The notes under the pieces are model-generated. The model saw only the letters and a program-made list of their open reading frames with translations, did no database searches and was not told the DNA's origin. Below, in pieces: positions 1 to 8,735 of a DNA stretch of 64,000 bases. The translations under genes were made by a program, and so were the position numbers. The DNA is from Cellulomonas sp. NS3. GTDB taxonomy: Bacteria > Actinomycetota > Actinomycetes > Actinomycetales > Cellulomonadaceae. The stretch is from contig NZ_CP103289.1 of NCBI RefSeq assembly GCF_024757985.1, positions 868,001 through 932,000 on the forward strand, written 5' to 3'. Position 1 is the stretch's first letter; each line of letters begins with the position of its first letter.

Positions 1-31
1 TCAGGGGATCAGCTCCAGAGGGGGGCGGTGG

Positions 32-2128
32 TCAGAGGCCGGGCAGGAGGGACACGAGGAGATCGACGGCCTTGATGCCGAGGAAGGGGGTCACGAGGCC
101 GCCGACCCCGTAGACCAGGAGGTTGCGGCGCAGCATCGCCGCGGCCCCCGCGGGCCGGTACCGCACACCGCGCAGCGCGACCGGGACCAGCGCGACGATG
201 ACGAGGGCGTTGAAGACGACGGCGGACAGCAGGGCGGACTCCGGCGAGGACAGCCGCATCACGTCGAGCGCGTCGAGCTGGGGGTACGTGCCCGCGAACA
301 TCGCGGGGATGATCGCGAAGTACTTGGCGACGTCGTTGGAGACCGAGAACGTCGTGAGCGCTCCTCGCGTGATCAGGAGCTGCTTGCCGATCGCCACGAT
401 CTCGATGAGCTTGGTGGGGTCGGAGTCGAGGTCGACCATGTTCCCGGCCTCCTTGGCCGCGGACGTCCCGGTGCTCATCGCGACCCCCACGTCGGCCTGC
501 GCGAGGGCCGGTGCGTCGTTGGTCCCGTCGCCCGTCATCGCGACGAGACGGCCCTGGGCCTGCTCGCGTCTGATGAGCTCCAGCTTGTCCTCCGGTGTGG
601 CCTCGGCCAGGACGTCGTCGACGCCCGCCTCCGCCGCGATCACCCGGGCGGTGACCGCGTTGTCGCCGGTGATCATGACCGTGCGGATCCCCATGCGGCG
701 CAGCTCGTCGAAGCGCTCGCGCAGGCCTGGCTTCACGACGTCCTTGAGGTGCACGACGCCGAGCGCCCGCGCGGGTGCGTCCCCCTGCCGTTCCGCGACG
801 ACGAGCGGGGTGCCTCCCGCCGCGCTGATCGCGTCGACCAGCGCCGCGACGTCCGTCGAGGGGGCGCCGCCGTTCTCGCGCACCCAGGCGCTCACCGCCC
901 CCGCTGCGCCCTTGCGGATCTGCCAGGTCCCGGTGCGCTCCGTGAGGTCGACCCCGCTCATCCGTGTCTGGGCGGTGAACGGCACGAACGTCGCGTTCGG
1001 CAGCTGCGTGCGGAACCGGGCCCGTCTGTCGTAGCGCTCCTTGGCCAGCACGACGATCGACCGACCCTCGGGCGTCTCGTCCGCGAGGCTCGAGAGCTGC
1101 GCGGCCTCGGCGACCTGGTCGTCGGTCACCCGGGGCGCGGGCAGGATCTCGACGGCCTGGCGGTTGCCGAGCGTGATGGTCCCGGTCTTGTCCAGCAGCA
1201 GCACGTCGACGTCCCCGGCGGCCTCGACCGCGCGCCCGGACAGCGCCATGACGTTGCGCTGGACGAGCCGGTCCATCCCGGCGATGCCGATCGCGGAGAG
1301 CAGCGCGCCGATCGTCGTGGGGATCAGGCACACGAGCAGCGCGACGAGGACGACGAGAGGCTGGCCCTGGCCGGAGTAGACGGCGAACGGCTGGAGCGTG
1401 ACGACCGCGAGCAGGAAGACCAGGGTCAGCGCCGCGAGGAGCAGGTTGAGGGCGACCTCGTTGGGCGTCTTCTGTCGGGCCGAGCCCTCGACCAGCGCGA
1501 TCATGCGGTCGAGGAACGTCTCGCCCGCCCGCGCGGTGATGCGCACGACGACCCGGTCGGACAGCACGCGCGTGCCGCCCGTGACGGCGCAGCGGTCGCC
1601 GCCCGACTCCCGGATCACCGGCGCGGACTCCCCGGTCACGGCGGACTCGTCGACGCTGGCGATCCCCTCGACCACGTCACCGTCGCCCGGGATGGTCTCA
1701 CCGGCCTCGACGACGACCCGGTCCCCCACGGAGAGTGCCGTGGCGGCGACCGGCTCCTCGGTCCCGTCGTCGCGCAGGCGCCGGGCGAGGGCGTCGGTGC
1801 GGGCGCGGCGCAGGGAGTCGGCCTGGGCCTTGCCGCGTCCCTCGGCGACGGACTCGGCGAGGTTCGCGAACACGACCGTCGCCCACAGCCACGCGGCGAC
1901 CGACCACGCGAACACGCTCGGGTGCAGCGCGGCGAGCACGGTCGCGGCGACCGAGCCGACCCAGACGACGAACATCACGGGGTAGCGGAGCTGGTGGCGC
2001 GGGTCGAGCTTGCGCAGCGCGTCGGGCAGGAAGCGCGCGAGGAGCCGCGGGGAGAAGGCTCCGGCGGCGACGCGCGAGCGTGGGGCCGCCTCCGGGGCGG
2101 ACGGGCGGGGCGGGTTCAGGACGGTCAC
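32..2128 (-). CDS. kdpB: KdpB, catalytic P-type ATPase subunit of the K+ pump
   Basis: This 698-aa protein is the ATP-hydrolysing subunit of the high-affinity KdpFABC potassium uptake complex in the cytoplasmic membrane. The P-type phosphorylation motif DKTGT is present with the phospho-aspartate at about residue 313, followed by the hinge motif [17 protein letters not shown] and the KdpB-typical stretch [13 protein letters not shown]. Hydrophobic segments near residues 45-90 and 235-275 and at the C-terminus fit the family topology, and the length matches KdpB (about 680-700 aa). The GTG start at 2128 overlaps the kdpA stop by four bases (GTGA), implying translational coupling. The stop lies 31 bp from the window edge, so kdpC, normally next, is not visible. 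Confidence 0.97.
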   Translation of the reverse strand: MTVLNPPRPSAPEAAPRSRVAAGAFSPRLLARFLPDALRKLDPRHQLRYPVMFVVWVGSVAATVLAALHPSVFAWSVAAWLWATVVFANLAESVAEGRGKAQADSLRRARTDALARRLRDDGTEEPVAATALSVGDRVVVEAGETIPGDGDVVEGIASVDESAVTGESAPVIRESGGDRCAVTGGTRVLSDRVVVRITARAGETFLDRMIALVEGSARQKTPNEVALNLLLAALTLVFLLAVVTLQPFAVYSGQGQPLVVLVALLVCLIPTTIGALLSAIGIAGMDRLVQRNVMALSGRAVEAAGDVDVLLLDKTGTITLGNRQAVEILPAPRVTDDQVAEAAQLSSLADETPEGRSIVVLAKERYDRRARFRTQLPNATFVPFTAQTRMSGVDLTERTGTWQIRKGAAGAVSAWVRENGGAPSTDVAALVDAISAAGGTPLVVAERQGDAPARALGVVHLKDVVKPGLRERFDELRRMGIRTVMITGDNAVTARVIAAEAGVDDVLAEATPEDKLELIRREQAQGRLVAMTGDGTNDAPALAQADVGVAMSTGTSAAKEAGNMVDLDSDPTKLIEIVAIGKQLLITRGALTTFSVSNDVAKYFAIIPAMFAGTYPQLDALDVMRLSSPESALLSAVVFNALVIVALVPVALRGVRYRPAGAAAMLRRNLLVYGVGGLVTPFLGIKAVDLLVSLLPGL

Positions 2129-3789
2129 AGCAGGGCCTCCGCGACAGGAGCGAGAGCGAGAGCGGGGAAGAACGTCAGGCCGGCGACGACCACGACGACG
2201 AACGTGAGCAGGCCGACGAACACGGGCCCGTGCGTGGGGAGGGTCCCGGGGGTGGCCGCGACCCGGTGCTGGCGCGCCAGGCTGCCGGCGAGCGCCAGCA
2301 CGAGCACGACGGGGACGAACCGGCCGAGCAGCATCCCGATCCCGAGCGCGGTGTTCTGGTAGACGGTCCCGGCGCCGAACCCGGCGAACGCCGAGCCGTT
2401 GTTGTTCGTCGCGGACGCGTAGGCGTAGAGGATCTCGGAGAGCCCGTGCGCACCCGGGTCCTGCACCGAGGCCTCGACCAGCGCCGGGGTAGCGGCGGTC
2501 GTGGCGGCCCCCAGGAGCAGGAGTGCGGGCATCGTCAGGACGTAGAGCGCGACGAGCGTGACCTGGGTCCGGCCGATCTTCTTGCCGAGCAGCTCCGGGG
2601 TGCGCCCGACCATGAGGCCGGCGAGGAAGACCGCGAGCACCGAGAGCACGAGGAGCCCGTACAGCCCCGCCCCGACGCCGCCCGGCGCGACCTCTCCCAG
2701 CATCATGTTCAGCAGGGTCACCCCGCCGCCCAGTGCGGTGAAGGAGTCGTGGGAGCCGACGACGGCACCGGTCGACGTCCCGGTCGTGGAGGCCGCGAAC
2801 AGCGCGGACGCCGCCGGCCCAAAGCGCAGCTCCTTGCCCTCGAGCGCCGCGCCGGCGGCCTGGGGGACCGACCCGAGCGCGCGCGTCTCCGCCCAGGTGG
2901 TCACGGCCACTGCGGTCAGCCAGATCGTCGCCATGACCGCGAGGACCGCGCGGCCCTGACGGACGTCCCCGACCATCCGGCCGTACGTGCGCGGCAGGCT
3001 GAAGGGGATCACGAGCAGGAGGAGGACCTGCACGAGGTTGGTCCACGGGGTGGGGTTCTCGAAGGGGTGGGCGCTGTTGGCGTTGAAGAACCCGCCGCCG
3101 TTGGTGCCGAGCAGCTTGATCGCCTCCTGAGACGCGACCGGCCCGCCGACGATCGTCTGGCTCCCGCCGTCGAGTGTGGTCACGGTCACCGGTCCGGCGA
3201 GGTTCTGCACCACGCCACCGAGGACGAGGACGACGGCCGCGACGAACGCGAGCGGGAGGACGACCCGCACGGTGCCGCGGACGAGGTCGACCCAGAAGCT
3301 GCCGATCCGGTCCGTGTCGTGGCGGGCGAGGCCGCGGACGAGCGCGACCGCGACCGCGAGGCCGACGGCTGCGGACAGGAAGTTCTGCACGGCGAGCCCG
3401 GCCGCCTGGGCGAGGTGCCCCATCGCGGACTCGCCGGCGTACCCCTGCCAGTTCGTGTTGGTGACGAAGGAGACCGCGGTGTTCCAGGCGCTGTCCGCCG
3501 CGAGGCCCGCGTGCCCCAGCGAGAGCGGGAGCCGGCCCTGCAGCCGCAGCAGCGCGTACAACGCGAGCACGCTCACGAAGGAGAACGCGAGCAGCGAGCG
3601 CGCGTAGACGGGCCAGACCTGGTCCACCTCGGGGTCCACCCCGCCGGCCCGGTAGAGCGCACGCTCGACGCGCAGGTGCCGCGGGTCCGAGAACACGCGC
3701 GCGATGTGCTCGCCGAGCGGCACGTGGACCGCGGCGAGCACCAGGACCACGAGGCCTGTCTGCGCGAGGACGACAACCGAGGGCGACAT
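2125..3789 (-). CDS. kdpA: KdpA, K+-translocating channel-like subunit
   Basis: This 554-aa integral membrane protein is the potassium-binding and translocating subunit of KdpFABC, related to the SKT channel superfamily. About ten hydrophobic helices are visible, together with conserved family stretches such as [14 protein letters not shown] (near residue 110), [19 protein letters not shown] and the C-terminal [12 protein letters not shown]. The length matches KdpA (about 555 aa). The ATG at 3789 shares its bases with the kdpF stop (ATGA), and the gene end overlaps kdpB (GTGA). The open frame runs ten codons further upstream, but the ATG coupled to kdpF is the expected start. Confidence 0.97.
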   Translation of the reverse strand: MSPSVVVLAQTGLVVLVLAAVHVPLGEHIARVFSDPRHLRVERALYRAGGVDPEVDQVWPVYARSLLAFSFVSVLALYALLRLQGRLPLSLGHAGLAADSAWNTAVSFVTNTNWQGYAGESAMGHLAQAAGLAVQNFLSAAVGLAVAVALVRGLARHDTDRIGSFWVDLVRGTVRVVLPLAFVAAVVLVLGGVVQNLAGPVTVTTLDGGSQTIVGGPVASQEAIKLLGTNGGGFFNANSAHPFENPTPWTNLVQVLLLLVIPFSLPRTYGRMVGDVRQGRAVLAVMATIWLTAVAVTTWAETRALGSVPQAAGAALEGKELRFGPAASALFAASTTGTSTGAVVGSHDSFTALGGGVTLLNMMLGEVAPGGVGAGLYGLLVLSVLAVFLAGLMVGRTPELLGKKIGRTQVTLVALYVLTMPALLLLGAATTAATPALVEASVQDPGAHGLSEILYAYASATNNNGSAFAGFGAGTVYQNTALGIGMLLGRFVPVVLVLALAGSLARQHRVAATPGTLPTHGPVFVGLLTFVVVVVAGLTFFPALALAPVAEALL

Positions 3790-3878
3790 CAGAAGCGCTC
3801 CGGCTTCAGCAGCGCCCACAGGAGGTAACCGGCGAGGGCGAGGGCCACGACGAGCGCGACCGCGGACTCGGCGCTCAC
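3789..3878 (-). CDS. kdpF: KdpF, small stabilising subunit
   Basis: A 29-aa single-span membrane peptide ([11 protein letters not shown]...LLKPERF) directly before kdpA. The hydrophobic core followed by LLxPERF is the hallmark of KdpF, which stabilises the KdpABC complex. It starts at a GTG that overlaps the stop of the small ORF upstream (GTGA), and its stop overlaps the kdpA ATG (ATGA). It is too short for most automatic gene callers. The peptide pattern and its position make the call firm. Confidence 0.9.
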   Translation of the reverse strand: MSAESAVALVVALALAGYLLWALLKPERF

Positions 3879-3958
3879 AGCCGGGTCACCGCCTTCACCA
3901 GCGCGCCGAGGGCGACGAAGCCCCCGCAGGTCAGTGCCACGAAGGCCAGGTCGGCCAC
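3875..3958 (-). CDS. tiny membrane peptide leading the kdp operon
   Basis: A predicted 27-aa peptide (start GTG-GCC-GAC, stop overlapping the kdpF start by GTGA) with one hydrophobic segment ([18 protein letters not shown]) and a basic C-terminus (KAVTRL). A GGGAG lies 5 nt before the GTG at 3958. A longer form from the GTG at 3979 would lack a good ribosome site. From memory, similar one-helix peptides of the type ADLVFVALT...VKGVERL often precede kdpF in actinobacteria, but their function is unknown to me. The overlap with kdpF suggests it is co-translated and may be an extra pump-associated peptide or a leader for coupling. Confidence 0.6.
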   Translation of the reverse strand: MADLAFVALTCGGFVALGALVKAVTRL

Positions 3959-4301
3959 AGGGACTCCCAGGAGATCCACGCCGCAGGGGCGTGACGACCG
4001 ATCTGGCCGCCGTGACCATTCACGGGGACGTGGGGGAGCCGCCCGGGCGATCCAGACGCTTCCCTGACGGAGCTGCCGGGTTCTCGGACGGGACCCGGAC
4101 GCCGAGCTGTGCCGACGGCCCGGCCGGCACGGGAGCGCCCACGCCCGGTGCGGCGCGTCGGCGCGCCGTCCGGCCCCGCGCGACGTTCCGGCCCCGCACA
4201 CGACACCGGAACGTCACGAACCCGATACGTGGAGGGTGTTCCCCCGCGGTCCTGCGGGGCGCATGCTGGGGCCCTCACTGGCCGACACGAGGGTGTGCCC
4301 G
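3959..4301. promoter_or_regulatory. divergent leader between kdp and the 4302 gene, with a 10-bp inverted repeat
   Basis: 343 nt without a convincing gene. It holds a perfect 10-bp inverted repeat, GACGTTCCGG (4182-4191) and CCGGAACGTC (4205-4214 region, arms separated by about 14 nt). A direct repeat beginning TCCGGCCCCGC (4170 and 4187) overlaps the left arm. The kdp mRNA would have a long, structured 5' region. The repeat could be a KdpE-type operator or an RNA hairpin; the sequence does not decide. I looked for c-di-AMP riboswitch landmarks and did not find a convincing set. Confidence 0.4.
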
Positions 4302-4580
4302 ATGACCTACTCCCCGCCCGCCCCGGTCGTCTCCGGCGTCCCGTACGCGGTGCTCGACGTCGACGGGCGCAGCCCCCGGACCGTCGACGACTTCGTCGGC
4401 AGAGTCACGCTCACCGTCGAGGGGAGCACGGGCCGTCACGTCGTGCGCGGGGACGCGTCGGTGCGCGACGGCGCCGTCCGGCTGCACGAGAAGAGCGACG
4501 ACGGCGGCGGCGGCAAGGACGTCCGCACCTGGCGGGTCACGCCGACCGACGCGGGCGGGTTCTGCGCCGAGACCGCCTGA
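4302..4580 (+). CDS. small hypothetical protein
   Basis: A 92-aa soluble protein starting MTYSPPAPVVSGVPYAVLD. No family is recognised. The central part alternates hydrophobic residues (GRVTLTVEGSTGRHVV) as in a small beta-sandwich, with a Gly/Asp-rich loop (KSDDGGGGKD) and a possible C-terminal strand pair (TWRVTPTDAGGFCAETA). A GAGGG lies about 8 nt before the ATG at 4302. Codon third positions are strongly GC, as in real genes here. It is divergent from kdp and is the only gene in its strand block, so context gives no role. Confidence 0.55.
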   Translation: MTYSPPAPVVSGVPYAVLDVDGRSPRTVDDFVGRVTLTVEGSTGRHVVRGDASVRDGAVRLHEKSDDGGGGKDVRTWRVTPTDAGGFCAETA

Positions 4581-4652
4581 GCACGGACGGCCCGGGCCGG
4601 AACAGCTCGGGCTGGGGCCGTCGGAGTCGTGACCGCCCGACCGGGCGGCTGC

Positions 4653-5321
4653 TCAGCCGCGCGCGAGCAGCGAGCTGAGCAGCTCCACCACCGGCACGAG
4701 GCCGTCGACCCGCACGAGCCGTGGGTGGGCGGAGACCCGCTGCGGCAGGCCGACCGACGCGTCCACCGCGAAGACGAGCGTCCCGGCGGCGAGCGCCGCC
4801 GCGACCCCGCTCGCGGAGTCCTCGACGACGAGGCAGCGCGCCGGGTCGATGCCGAGCGCGCCGGCCGCCGCGAGGTACGCCTCGGGGTGCGGCGCGAGCC
4901 GGTGCACGTCGTCCCCCGAGACCAGGGCGCGCAGCGTGCCCGCCGGCGTGGCGCGCCCGACGAGCTCGGCGAGCCCCCGGCTGCTTGTCGAGACCAGCGC
5001 GCTCGGCACCTCGGCCCAGCGCAGCAGCGTGAGCAGGTCCAGCGCACCCGCGCGCCACGGCAGCTCGAGCGCGAGCCCGAGCCCGACCTCCTCGTGCAGC
5101 AGCTCGGCGATGCGCTCGGCGGCGAGCGGCACCCCGCGCTGGTGCAGCAGCGCCGCGACCGCCGGCGCCGGGAGCCCCGCGATGCCGGCGGCGTCGAGCG
5201 CGCTCCAGGAGCAGCCGTGCAGGCGCGCGTGGTCGGCGGCGGCGGTCGACCAGAGCGGCCCGGAGTCCACGAGCGTCCCGTCGAGGTCGAGCAGGACGGC
5301 CGCGGGCAGGCTCACGGTCAC
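4653..5321 (-). CDS. HAD-superfamily phosphatase (beta-phosphoglucomutase/sugar phosphatase type)
   Basis: A 222-aa haloacid-dehalogenase-like hydrolase. Motif I is AVLLDLDGTLVDSG (nucleophile and acid/base aspartates), motif II is the Ser in SALVSTSSR, and motif IV is CLVVEDSASGVAAALAAG. A helical cap lies between motifs I and II, as in the PGM/phosphatase subgroup; the substrate cannot be told. The GTG at 5321 overlaps the stop of the preceding proline-repeat ORF by GTGA, so the two are probably co-translated. The frame is open further upstream, but there it only encodes an Arg/Pro shadow of the 24-bp repeat, so the coupled GTG is preferred. Confidence 0.85.
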   Translation of the reverse strand: MTVSLPAAVLLDLDGTLVDSGPLWSTAAADHARLHGCSWSALDAAGIAGLPAPAVAALLHQRGVPLAAERIAELLHEEVGLGLALELPWRAGALDLLTLLRWAEVPSALVSTSSRGLAELVGRATPAGTLRALVSGDDVHRLAPHPEAYLAAAGALGIDPARCLVVEDSASGVAAALAAGTLVFAVDASVGLPQRVSAHPRLVRVDGLVPVVELLSSLLARG

Positions 5322-5599
5322 CCCCGGTGCCGGGGGACGGACGCCGAGGCGGCGGGCGGGACGGGTGGCCGGGCGGCAGGCGGGACGGGTGGCCGGGCGG
5401 CGGGTGGGACGGGTGGCCGGGCGGCGGGCGGGACGGGTGGCCGGGCGGCGGGTGGGACGGGTGGCCGGGGCGGGACGACGGACCGGTCGGCGCCCGGCCA
5501 CCGTGCGCGCCGCCAGACCTCCTGGGCGCGGTCGGGCCCGACGGCCGGCGTCGTGCGCGGCGGGCGGGCCGCGGACGGCGGCGGTGCGGGGTGGGGCAT
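5318..5599 (-). CDS. proline-rich octapeptide-repeat small protein
   Basis: A 93-aa ORF from an ATG at 5599 preceded by GGGAG at good spacing. The N-terminal half (MPHPAPPPSAARPP...DRAQEVWRRARWPGADRSV) is followed by about five copies of an octapeptide of the form PVPPAARP, encoded by the 24-bp minisatellite at 5358-5474, and a short basic tail. There is no signal peptide or membrane segment and no known family. Its stop overlaps the HAD phosphatase start (GTGA). The ribosome site, the coupling and the in-phase repeat argue for a real gene. The repeat could be a flexible spacer or a copy-number-variable tract. Confidence 0.5.
   Translation of the reverse strand: MPHPAPPPSAARPPRTTPAVGPDRAQEVWRRARWPGADRSVVPPRPPVPPAARPPVPPAARPPVPPAARPPVPPAARPPVPPAASASVPRHRG
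5358..5474. repeat. 24-bp tandem repeat, about 4.8 copies
   Basis: The unit GGGACGGGTGGCCGGGCGGC plus four bases recurs at 5358, 5382, 5406, 5430 and 5454, the last copy diverging. Copies differ mainly at one or two positions (AGGC, GGGT, GGGC endings). The unit is a multiple of three and keeps the overlapping minus-strand proline-rich gene in phase. Confidence 0.9.
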
Positions 5600-5697
5600 C
5601 ACTGTGCTCCCTCGTGCCGGCGGCTCCCGGAGGGGGTAGGCCTTCGCCGTCCAGCGTCCTCGCGCGCGCCGAGCCGCCACAAGGTTCCGCGGGCGGA

Positions 5698-5719
5698 GTT
5701 CACGCGGGTTTCACGTGGC
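5698..5719 (+). promoter_or_regulatory. candidate PHO box (two 11-nt direct repeats)
   Basis: GTTCACGCGGG followed immediately by TTTCACGTGGC resembles the Streptomyces-type PhoP direct-repeat unit G(G/T)TCAYYYR(G/C)G, with 10/11 and about 8/11 matches. It lies between the HAD/proline-rich genes (minus) and dedA (plus) and could act on either. The call rests on motif similarity only. Confidence 0.35.
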
Positions 5720-5845
5720 GGGTCCTGCGCTCACACGCCCGCAACACCGGCGACGCGCCGACGGCTCAGGACACGACGGGTGCGCACCGGCCGCGGGGGC
5801 GCCGCTCCGGGTGCCCGACCCCGCGCCGCATGTTCTGCTGGAGCG

Positions 5846-6496
5846 GTGCTCAGCCAAGCCGACCCGTCCCAGCTCACGGGCCTCGCCGGGTGGGCCGTGT
5901 CCACCGTGGAGCTGCTCGGACCCGTCGGGGTCGGCGTCCTCGCCGTCCTCGAGACCGTGTTCCCGCCCATCCCGAGCGAGGTCGTCCTGCCCGTCGCGGG
6001 CCTGCTCGCGGGCCAGGGCCGGATGTCGCTCGCGCTCGCGGTCGTCGGCGCGACGGCGGGCTCCGTGGTGGGCGCGCTCGTCCTGTACTGGGCGGGCAGG
6101 CGGCTCGGCTCCGAGCGGCTCCAGCGCGTCGCCGACCGGCTGCCGCTCGTCGAGCCCCGCGACGTCCAGCGCGCCGAGGTCTGGTTCGACCGGCACGGCG
6201 GCTCGGCGGTGCTGATCGGGCGCTGCGTGCCCGTGGTGCGCAGCCTGGTCTCGATCCCCGCGGGCGTCGAACGCATGCCGCTCGGGCGCTTCCTCGCGTA
6301 CACGACCCTCGGCAGCGCGGTCTACAACGGGGTGCTCGTGACGCTCGGCTACGCGCTCGGCAGCCGCTGGACGCGCATCGGCGAGTACAGCGACTACATC
6401 AACTACGCGATCTACGCGGCGTTCGCTGTCGCGATCGGCGTGTTCGTCCGCAAGCGCCTGCGCCGCCGCTCGCACGAGGACGCCGCCGCGAGCTGA
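5846..6496 (+). CDS. DedA-family membrane protein
   Basis: About 216 aa with the DedA/SNARE-associated architecture: re-entrant N-terminal segment ETVFPPIPSEVVLPVAGLLAGQG, the motif GATAGSVVGALVLYWAGRRLG, and the signature FDRHGGSAVLIGRCVPVVRSLVSIPAGVERMPLGRFL with the conserved arginines and the R-x3-P-x-PAG core. Proteins of this family are membrane transporters or flippases linked to undecaprenyl phosphate or lipid homeostasis. The GTG at 5846 is the most sensible start by alignment memory, but its ribosome site is poor (GGAG only 2 nt away), so the start is uncertain. A PHO-like box lies about 130 bp upstream. Confidence 0.88.
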   Translation: MLSQADPSQLTGLAGWAVSTVELLGPVGVGVLAVLETVFPPIPSEVVLPVAGLLAGQGRMSLALAVVGATAGSVVGALVLYWAGRRLGSERLQRVADRLPLVEPRDVQRAEVWFDRHGGSAVLIGRCVPVVRSLVSIPAGVERMPLGRFLAYTTLGSAVYNGVLVTLGYALGSRWTRIGEYSDYINYAIYAAFAVAIGVFVRKRLRRRSHEDAAAS

Positions 6497-6619
6497 GGCG
6501 AGGTCTGCCGCCGCTCGTGCCATGGCACGCGGCACGCCGCGCCCGCCGCCGCCCGTGCGAGCCTGTCGGGGCGACGGGCCGCGCGGGCCGGGGTCGCCGC
6601 ACGCGGCGGCCGCACGGGG

Positions 6620-7600
6620 TCAGCCCGGCCGCGACGCGAGCCGGGCCTCGATCCAGCGCAGCGTGTGCAGTCCCTGCTCGCGCTGCATGCGCCGCAGCCC
6701 GGGGATCTCCGGGACGCCCGGCAGGTGGCCCTCGCGCCAGGCCCGCCCGGCGAGCCCGGCGAGCGCGACGTCGACGGCGTCGTCCGGGGCGTCGGCCCAG
6801 CACGACCGGCGCAGCAGCAGCCCGGGGTCGTGGCCGCACGCCGCGACGTCGGCGCCGAGCCGCACGAGGTCGAGCCACCCCGGCGCGGTCCACAGGTGCG
6901 TCCAGTCCACGACGCGCAGCCGCCCGCCCGGCTCCCGCAGGACGTTGTCCCGGCGCAGGTCCCCGTGGTGCAGCGCCGTCCCGGGGACCAGCGCGTCGAG
7001 CCACCGGGCCTCGAGCTCGGCGAGCAGCGGGAGGGGGACGTCGACGGGCAGCGGGCGCCCCTGGACGTGCGCGACGGCGGACGTCGGCTGCGGGCGGACG
7101 TGCGCAGCCGCGGCCGACCGGGGAGCGAGGGCCGCCCAGGTGCCCAGCAGCGGCGCGAACGACGTCGCGTACGGCGTGGTCGGTGCGGGCAGGGGCGGGC
7201 ACGGGTCGAGCCGCTCGCGCAGGCGGTCGACGACGGCGAGCAGCGGCGCGAGGTCGGCCTCGTCCCAGGTGGTCAGGGCCGTGCCCTCGACCACCTCGTA
7301 CGCCGCGACGCGCCACGCACCGACGACCGCCGACCCCACCAGCCGGGGACCGAGGTCGCCGGCCACGTCGGCCAGGAGCACCCCGGTCTCGATGGCTTCC
7401 CCGAGCCCGCCGCCCACGGCCGCGGCCTTGACGAAGAGCCGGTCACCGCCGGAGCCGACGACCGTGGACGCGACCGACGGCGTGAAGCCGGCGCTCGCGG
7501 GCCGCTCACGGGTGACGGGAGAGCCGAGCAGCGCGTCGACGGCGTCGCGCACCTCGGCCGGGGTGTCGGCGAGGCGCGGGCGCAGCGTCGTGCGGGTCAC
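6620..7600 (-). CDS. aminoglycoside-phosphotransferase-like kinase family protein
   Basis: A 326-aa protein of the APH/choline-kinase fold. An N-lobe lysine is likely in GDRLFVKAAAVGGG (near residue 57). The catalytic loop is ALHHGDLRRDNVL (HGDxxxxN, near residues 211-222), followed by RLRVVDWTHLWTAPGWLDLVRLG, where the usual metal-binding DxD appears as a single D-W, as in many bacterial APH-like proteins of unknown substrate. It probably phosphorylates a small molecule; drug resistance cannot be inferred. The GTG start at 7600 has only a weak upstream purine stretch. It is a stand-alone gene on the minus strand. Confidence 0.8.
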   Translation of the reverse strand: MTRTTLRPRLADTPAEVRDAVDALLGSPVTRERPASAGFTPSVASTVVGSGGDRLFVKAAAVGGGLGEAIETGVLLADVAGDLGPRLVGSAVVGAWRVAAYEVVEGTALTTWDEADLAPLLAVVDRLRERLDPCPPLPAPTTPYATSFAPLLGTWAALAPRSAAAAHVRPQPTSAVAHVQGRPLPVDVPLPLLAELEARWLDALVPGTALHHGDLRRDNVLREPGGRLRVVDWTHLWTAPGWLDLVRLGADVAACGHDPGLLLRRSCWADAPDDAVDVALAGLAGRAWREGHLPGVPEIPGLRRMQREQGLHTLRWIEARLASRPG

Positions 7601-7713
7601 GAGGTCACCAGGTCAGGGGCCAACGGGGCGAAGGCCCGGCGGTCGCGGCGCGACGCCGTGACGCCGTCGGGTCCGCGGTCGTCGCACCCGTCGGCGTCGA
7701 CCGACCGTCCCGC

Positions 7714-7974
7714 TCAGTCCCCGCCGCCACCGCCGCCCCCGCCGCCGCCCCCGCCGCCGCCACCGTCGCCGCCCCAGCCGCCGCCGTCGTGGTGGTGCCC
7801 GCCGTCCCCGCCGGACGCCCCGCCGTCGCCGCCCCACGCGCCGCCGCCGTCGCGGCTGCGCGAGCGCGCCGGGCTCGGGCGGGGCGGGCGGCGCGCGGAC
7901 CGGACCGCGAGCGCGAGCCCGCCGAGCACGAGCGCGACGAGCAGGAGGCCGAGCAGGGTGCCGATCAGATCCAT
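7714..7974 (-). CDS. one-helix membrane protein with a poly-glycine tail
   Basis: An 86-aa protein: one N-terminal transmembrane helix (MDLIGTLLGLLLVALVLGGLALAV), a basic Arg/Pro/Ser stretch, then a tail of Gly, Asp, His and Trp that ends in a run of about sixteen glycines and a final Asp. The ATG at 7974 has a good GGAG 5 nt upstream. No function is known to me; short membrane anchors with Gly-rich tails are common in actinobacteria. The GGC/GGN run on the DNA is a near-homopurine tract that may vary in length. Confidence 0.65.
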   Translation of the reverse strand: MDLIGTLLGLLLVALVLGGLALAVRSARRPPRPSPARSRSRDGGGAWGGDGGASGGDGGHHHDGGGWGGDGGGGGGGGGGGGGGGD

Positions 7975-8058
7975 GGGTGCTCCGTCCTGAGAGGTGGTCC
8001 GCATGCTAGGGCTCCGGCGGACGAGCCGTCCGCCGGACCGGTGGGTACGCTCGCGCAG

Positions 8059-8527
8059 GTGGAGACGCGGATCGCCGCCTACGGGGTCGTGGTCGACGAC
8101 GGGCGGGTGCTGCTCGCCCACTGGGTGCTGGACGGCCACTCGGGCTGGACGCTCCCCCGGGGGCGGCATCGACCCGGGCGAGGACCCGGCCGACGCCGCG
8201 GTGCGCGAGATCCTCGAGGAGACCGGCTACACCGCCGAGCTCGAGGGGCTGCTCGGGATCGACTCGGTCGTCGTCCCGGCGGCGGAGCGGATCGTGCAGC
8301 CCGCCGTCGACGCGCACGCCATCCGCGTCGTCTACCGCGCGCGGGTCACGGGCGGGGAGCTGCGGGCCGAGGTGGGCGGGACGACGGACGCCGCCCGCTG
8401 GTTCCGGCTCGCCGAGGTGCCCGCGCTGGACCGGGTCCGGCTCGTGGACCGCGGGCTCGCGATGGCCGGGCTGCTCGACGGCGCGGCGGTCGGCAGCACG
8501 CGCGCCGTCCCGTACCGCGGCCGCTGA
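8059..8527 (+). pseudogene. Nudix hydrolase, frameshifted inside the Nudix box
   Basis: The first frame encodes VETRIAAYGVVVDDGRVLLAHW...SGWTLP, and the second frame continues with GGGIDPGEDPADAAVREILEETGY, a complete Nudix box, to the end at 8527. Removing one base from the C5G5 run at 8153-8163 would join them as LPGGGIDPGED. So there is a one-base insertion or a sequencing error in a homopolymer. The remaining protein is intact (about 155 aa after correction), which favours an error or a recent mutation. The likely start is GTG at 8059 with a -10-like TACGCT 7 nt upstream and no Shine-Dalgarno, i.e. leaderless. Confidence 0.75.
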
Positions 8528-8619
8528 CCGCGAGCCTCCACGCGCGACCCGTCCGACCCGTGGCTCCGCGGCCCCGCCACCCGTGCGCGCGCTGCGCTCC
8601 TGGGCGCGCGGGTGGCCGC

Positions 8620-8637
8620 GTCACGCCTGCGGCGAAC
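8620..8637. promoter_or_regulatory. candidate ClgR box upstream of clpC
   Basis: The sequence GTCACGCCTGCGGCGAAC fits the ClgR operator pattern CGC-N5-GCG with the right flank AAC. ClgR activates clp genes in several actinobacteria (established for Corynebacterium, Streptomyces and Mycobacterium). A -10-like TACAGT at 8666-8671 lies about 30 bp further on. One central position and the left flank deviate from consensus. Confidence 0.4.
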
Positions 8638-8735
8638 ACGGGCAGTAGGCGGGGGGTCACCCCGTTACAGTCGAACAACGCCGACCTGTCCCGGGCGCTC
8701 AGCCGGGACGAGCGCTGCTCGTGAGGAGTGTGCAC

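Noticed and set aside
1-31. Start of kdpC after kdpB
   Set aside because: No plausible start codon with a KdpC-like N-terminus fits in the last 31 bases; the gene, if present, lies outside the window.
3959-4230. c-di-AMP (ydaO-type) riboswitch before kdp
   Set aside because: The leader is long and structured, but I could not match the conserved landmarks in order, so it is only noted as structured non-coding sequence.
6620-7600. Aminoglycoside resistance gene
   Set aside because: The APH-like fold is visible, but the motif deviates and there is no resistance context; the family has many housekeeping or unknown kinases.
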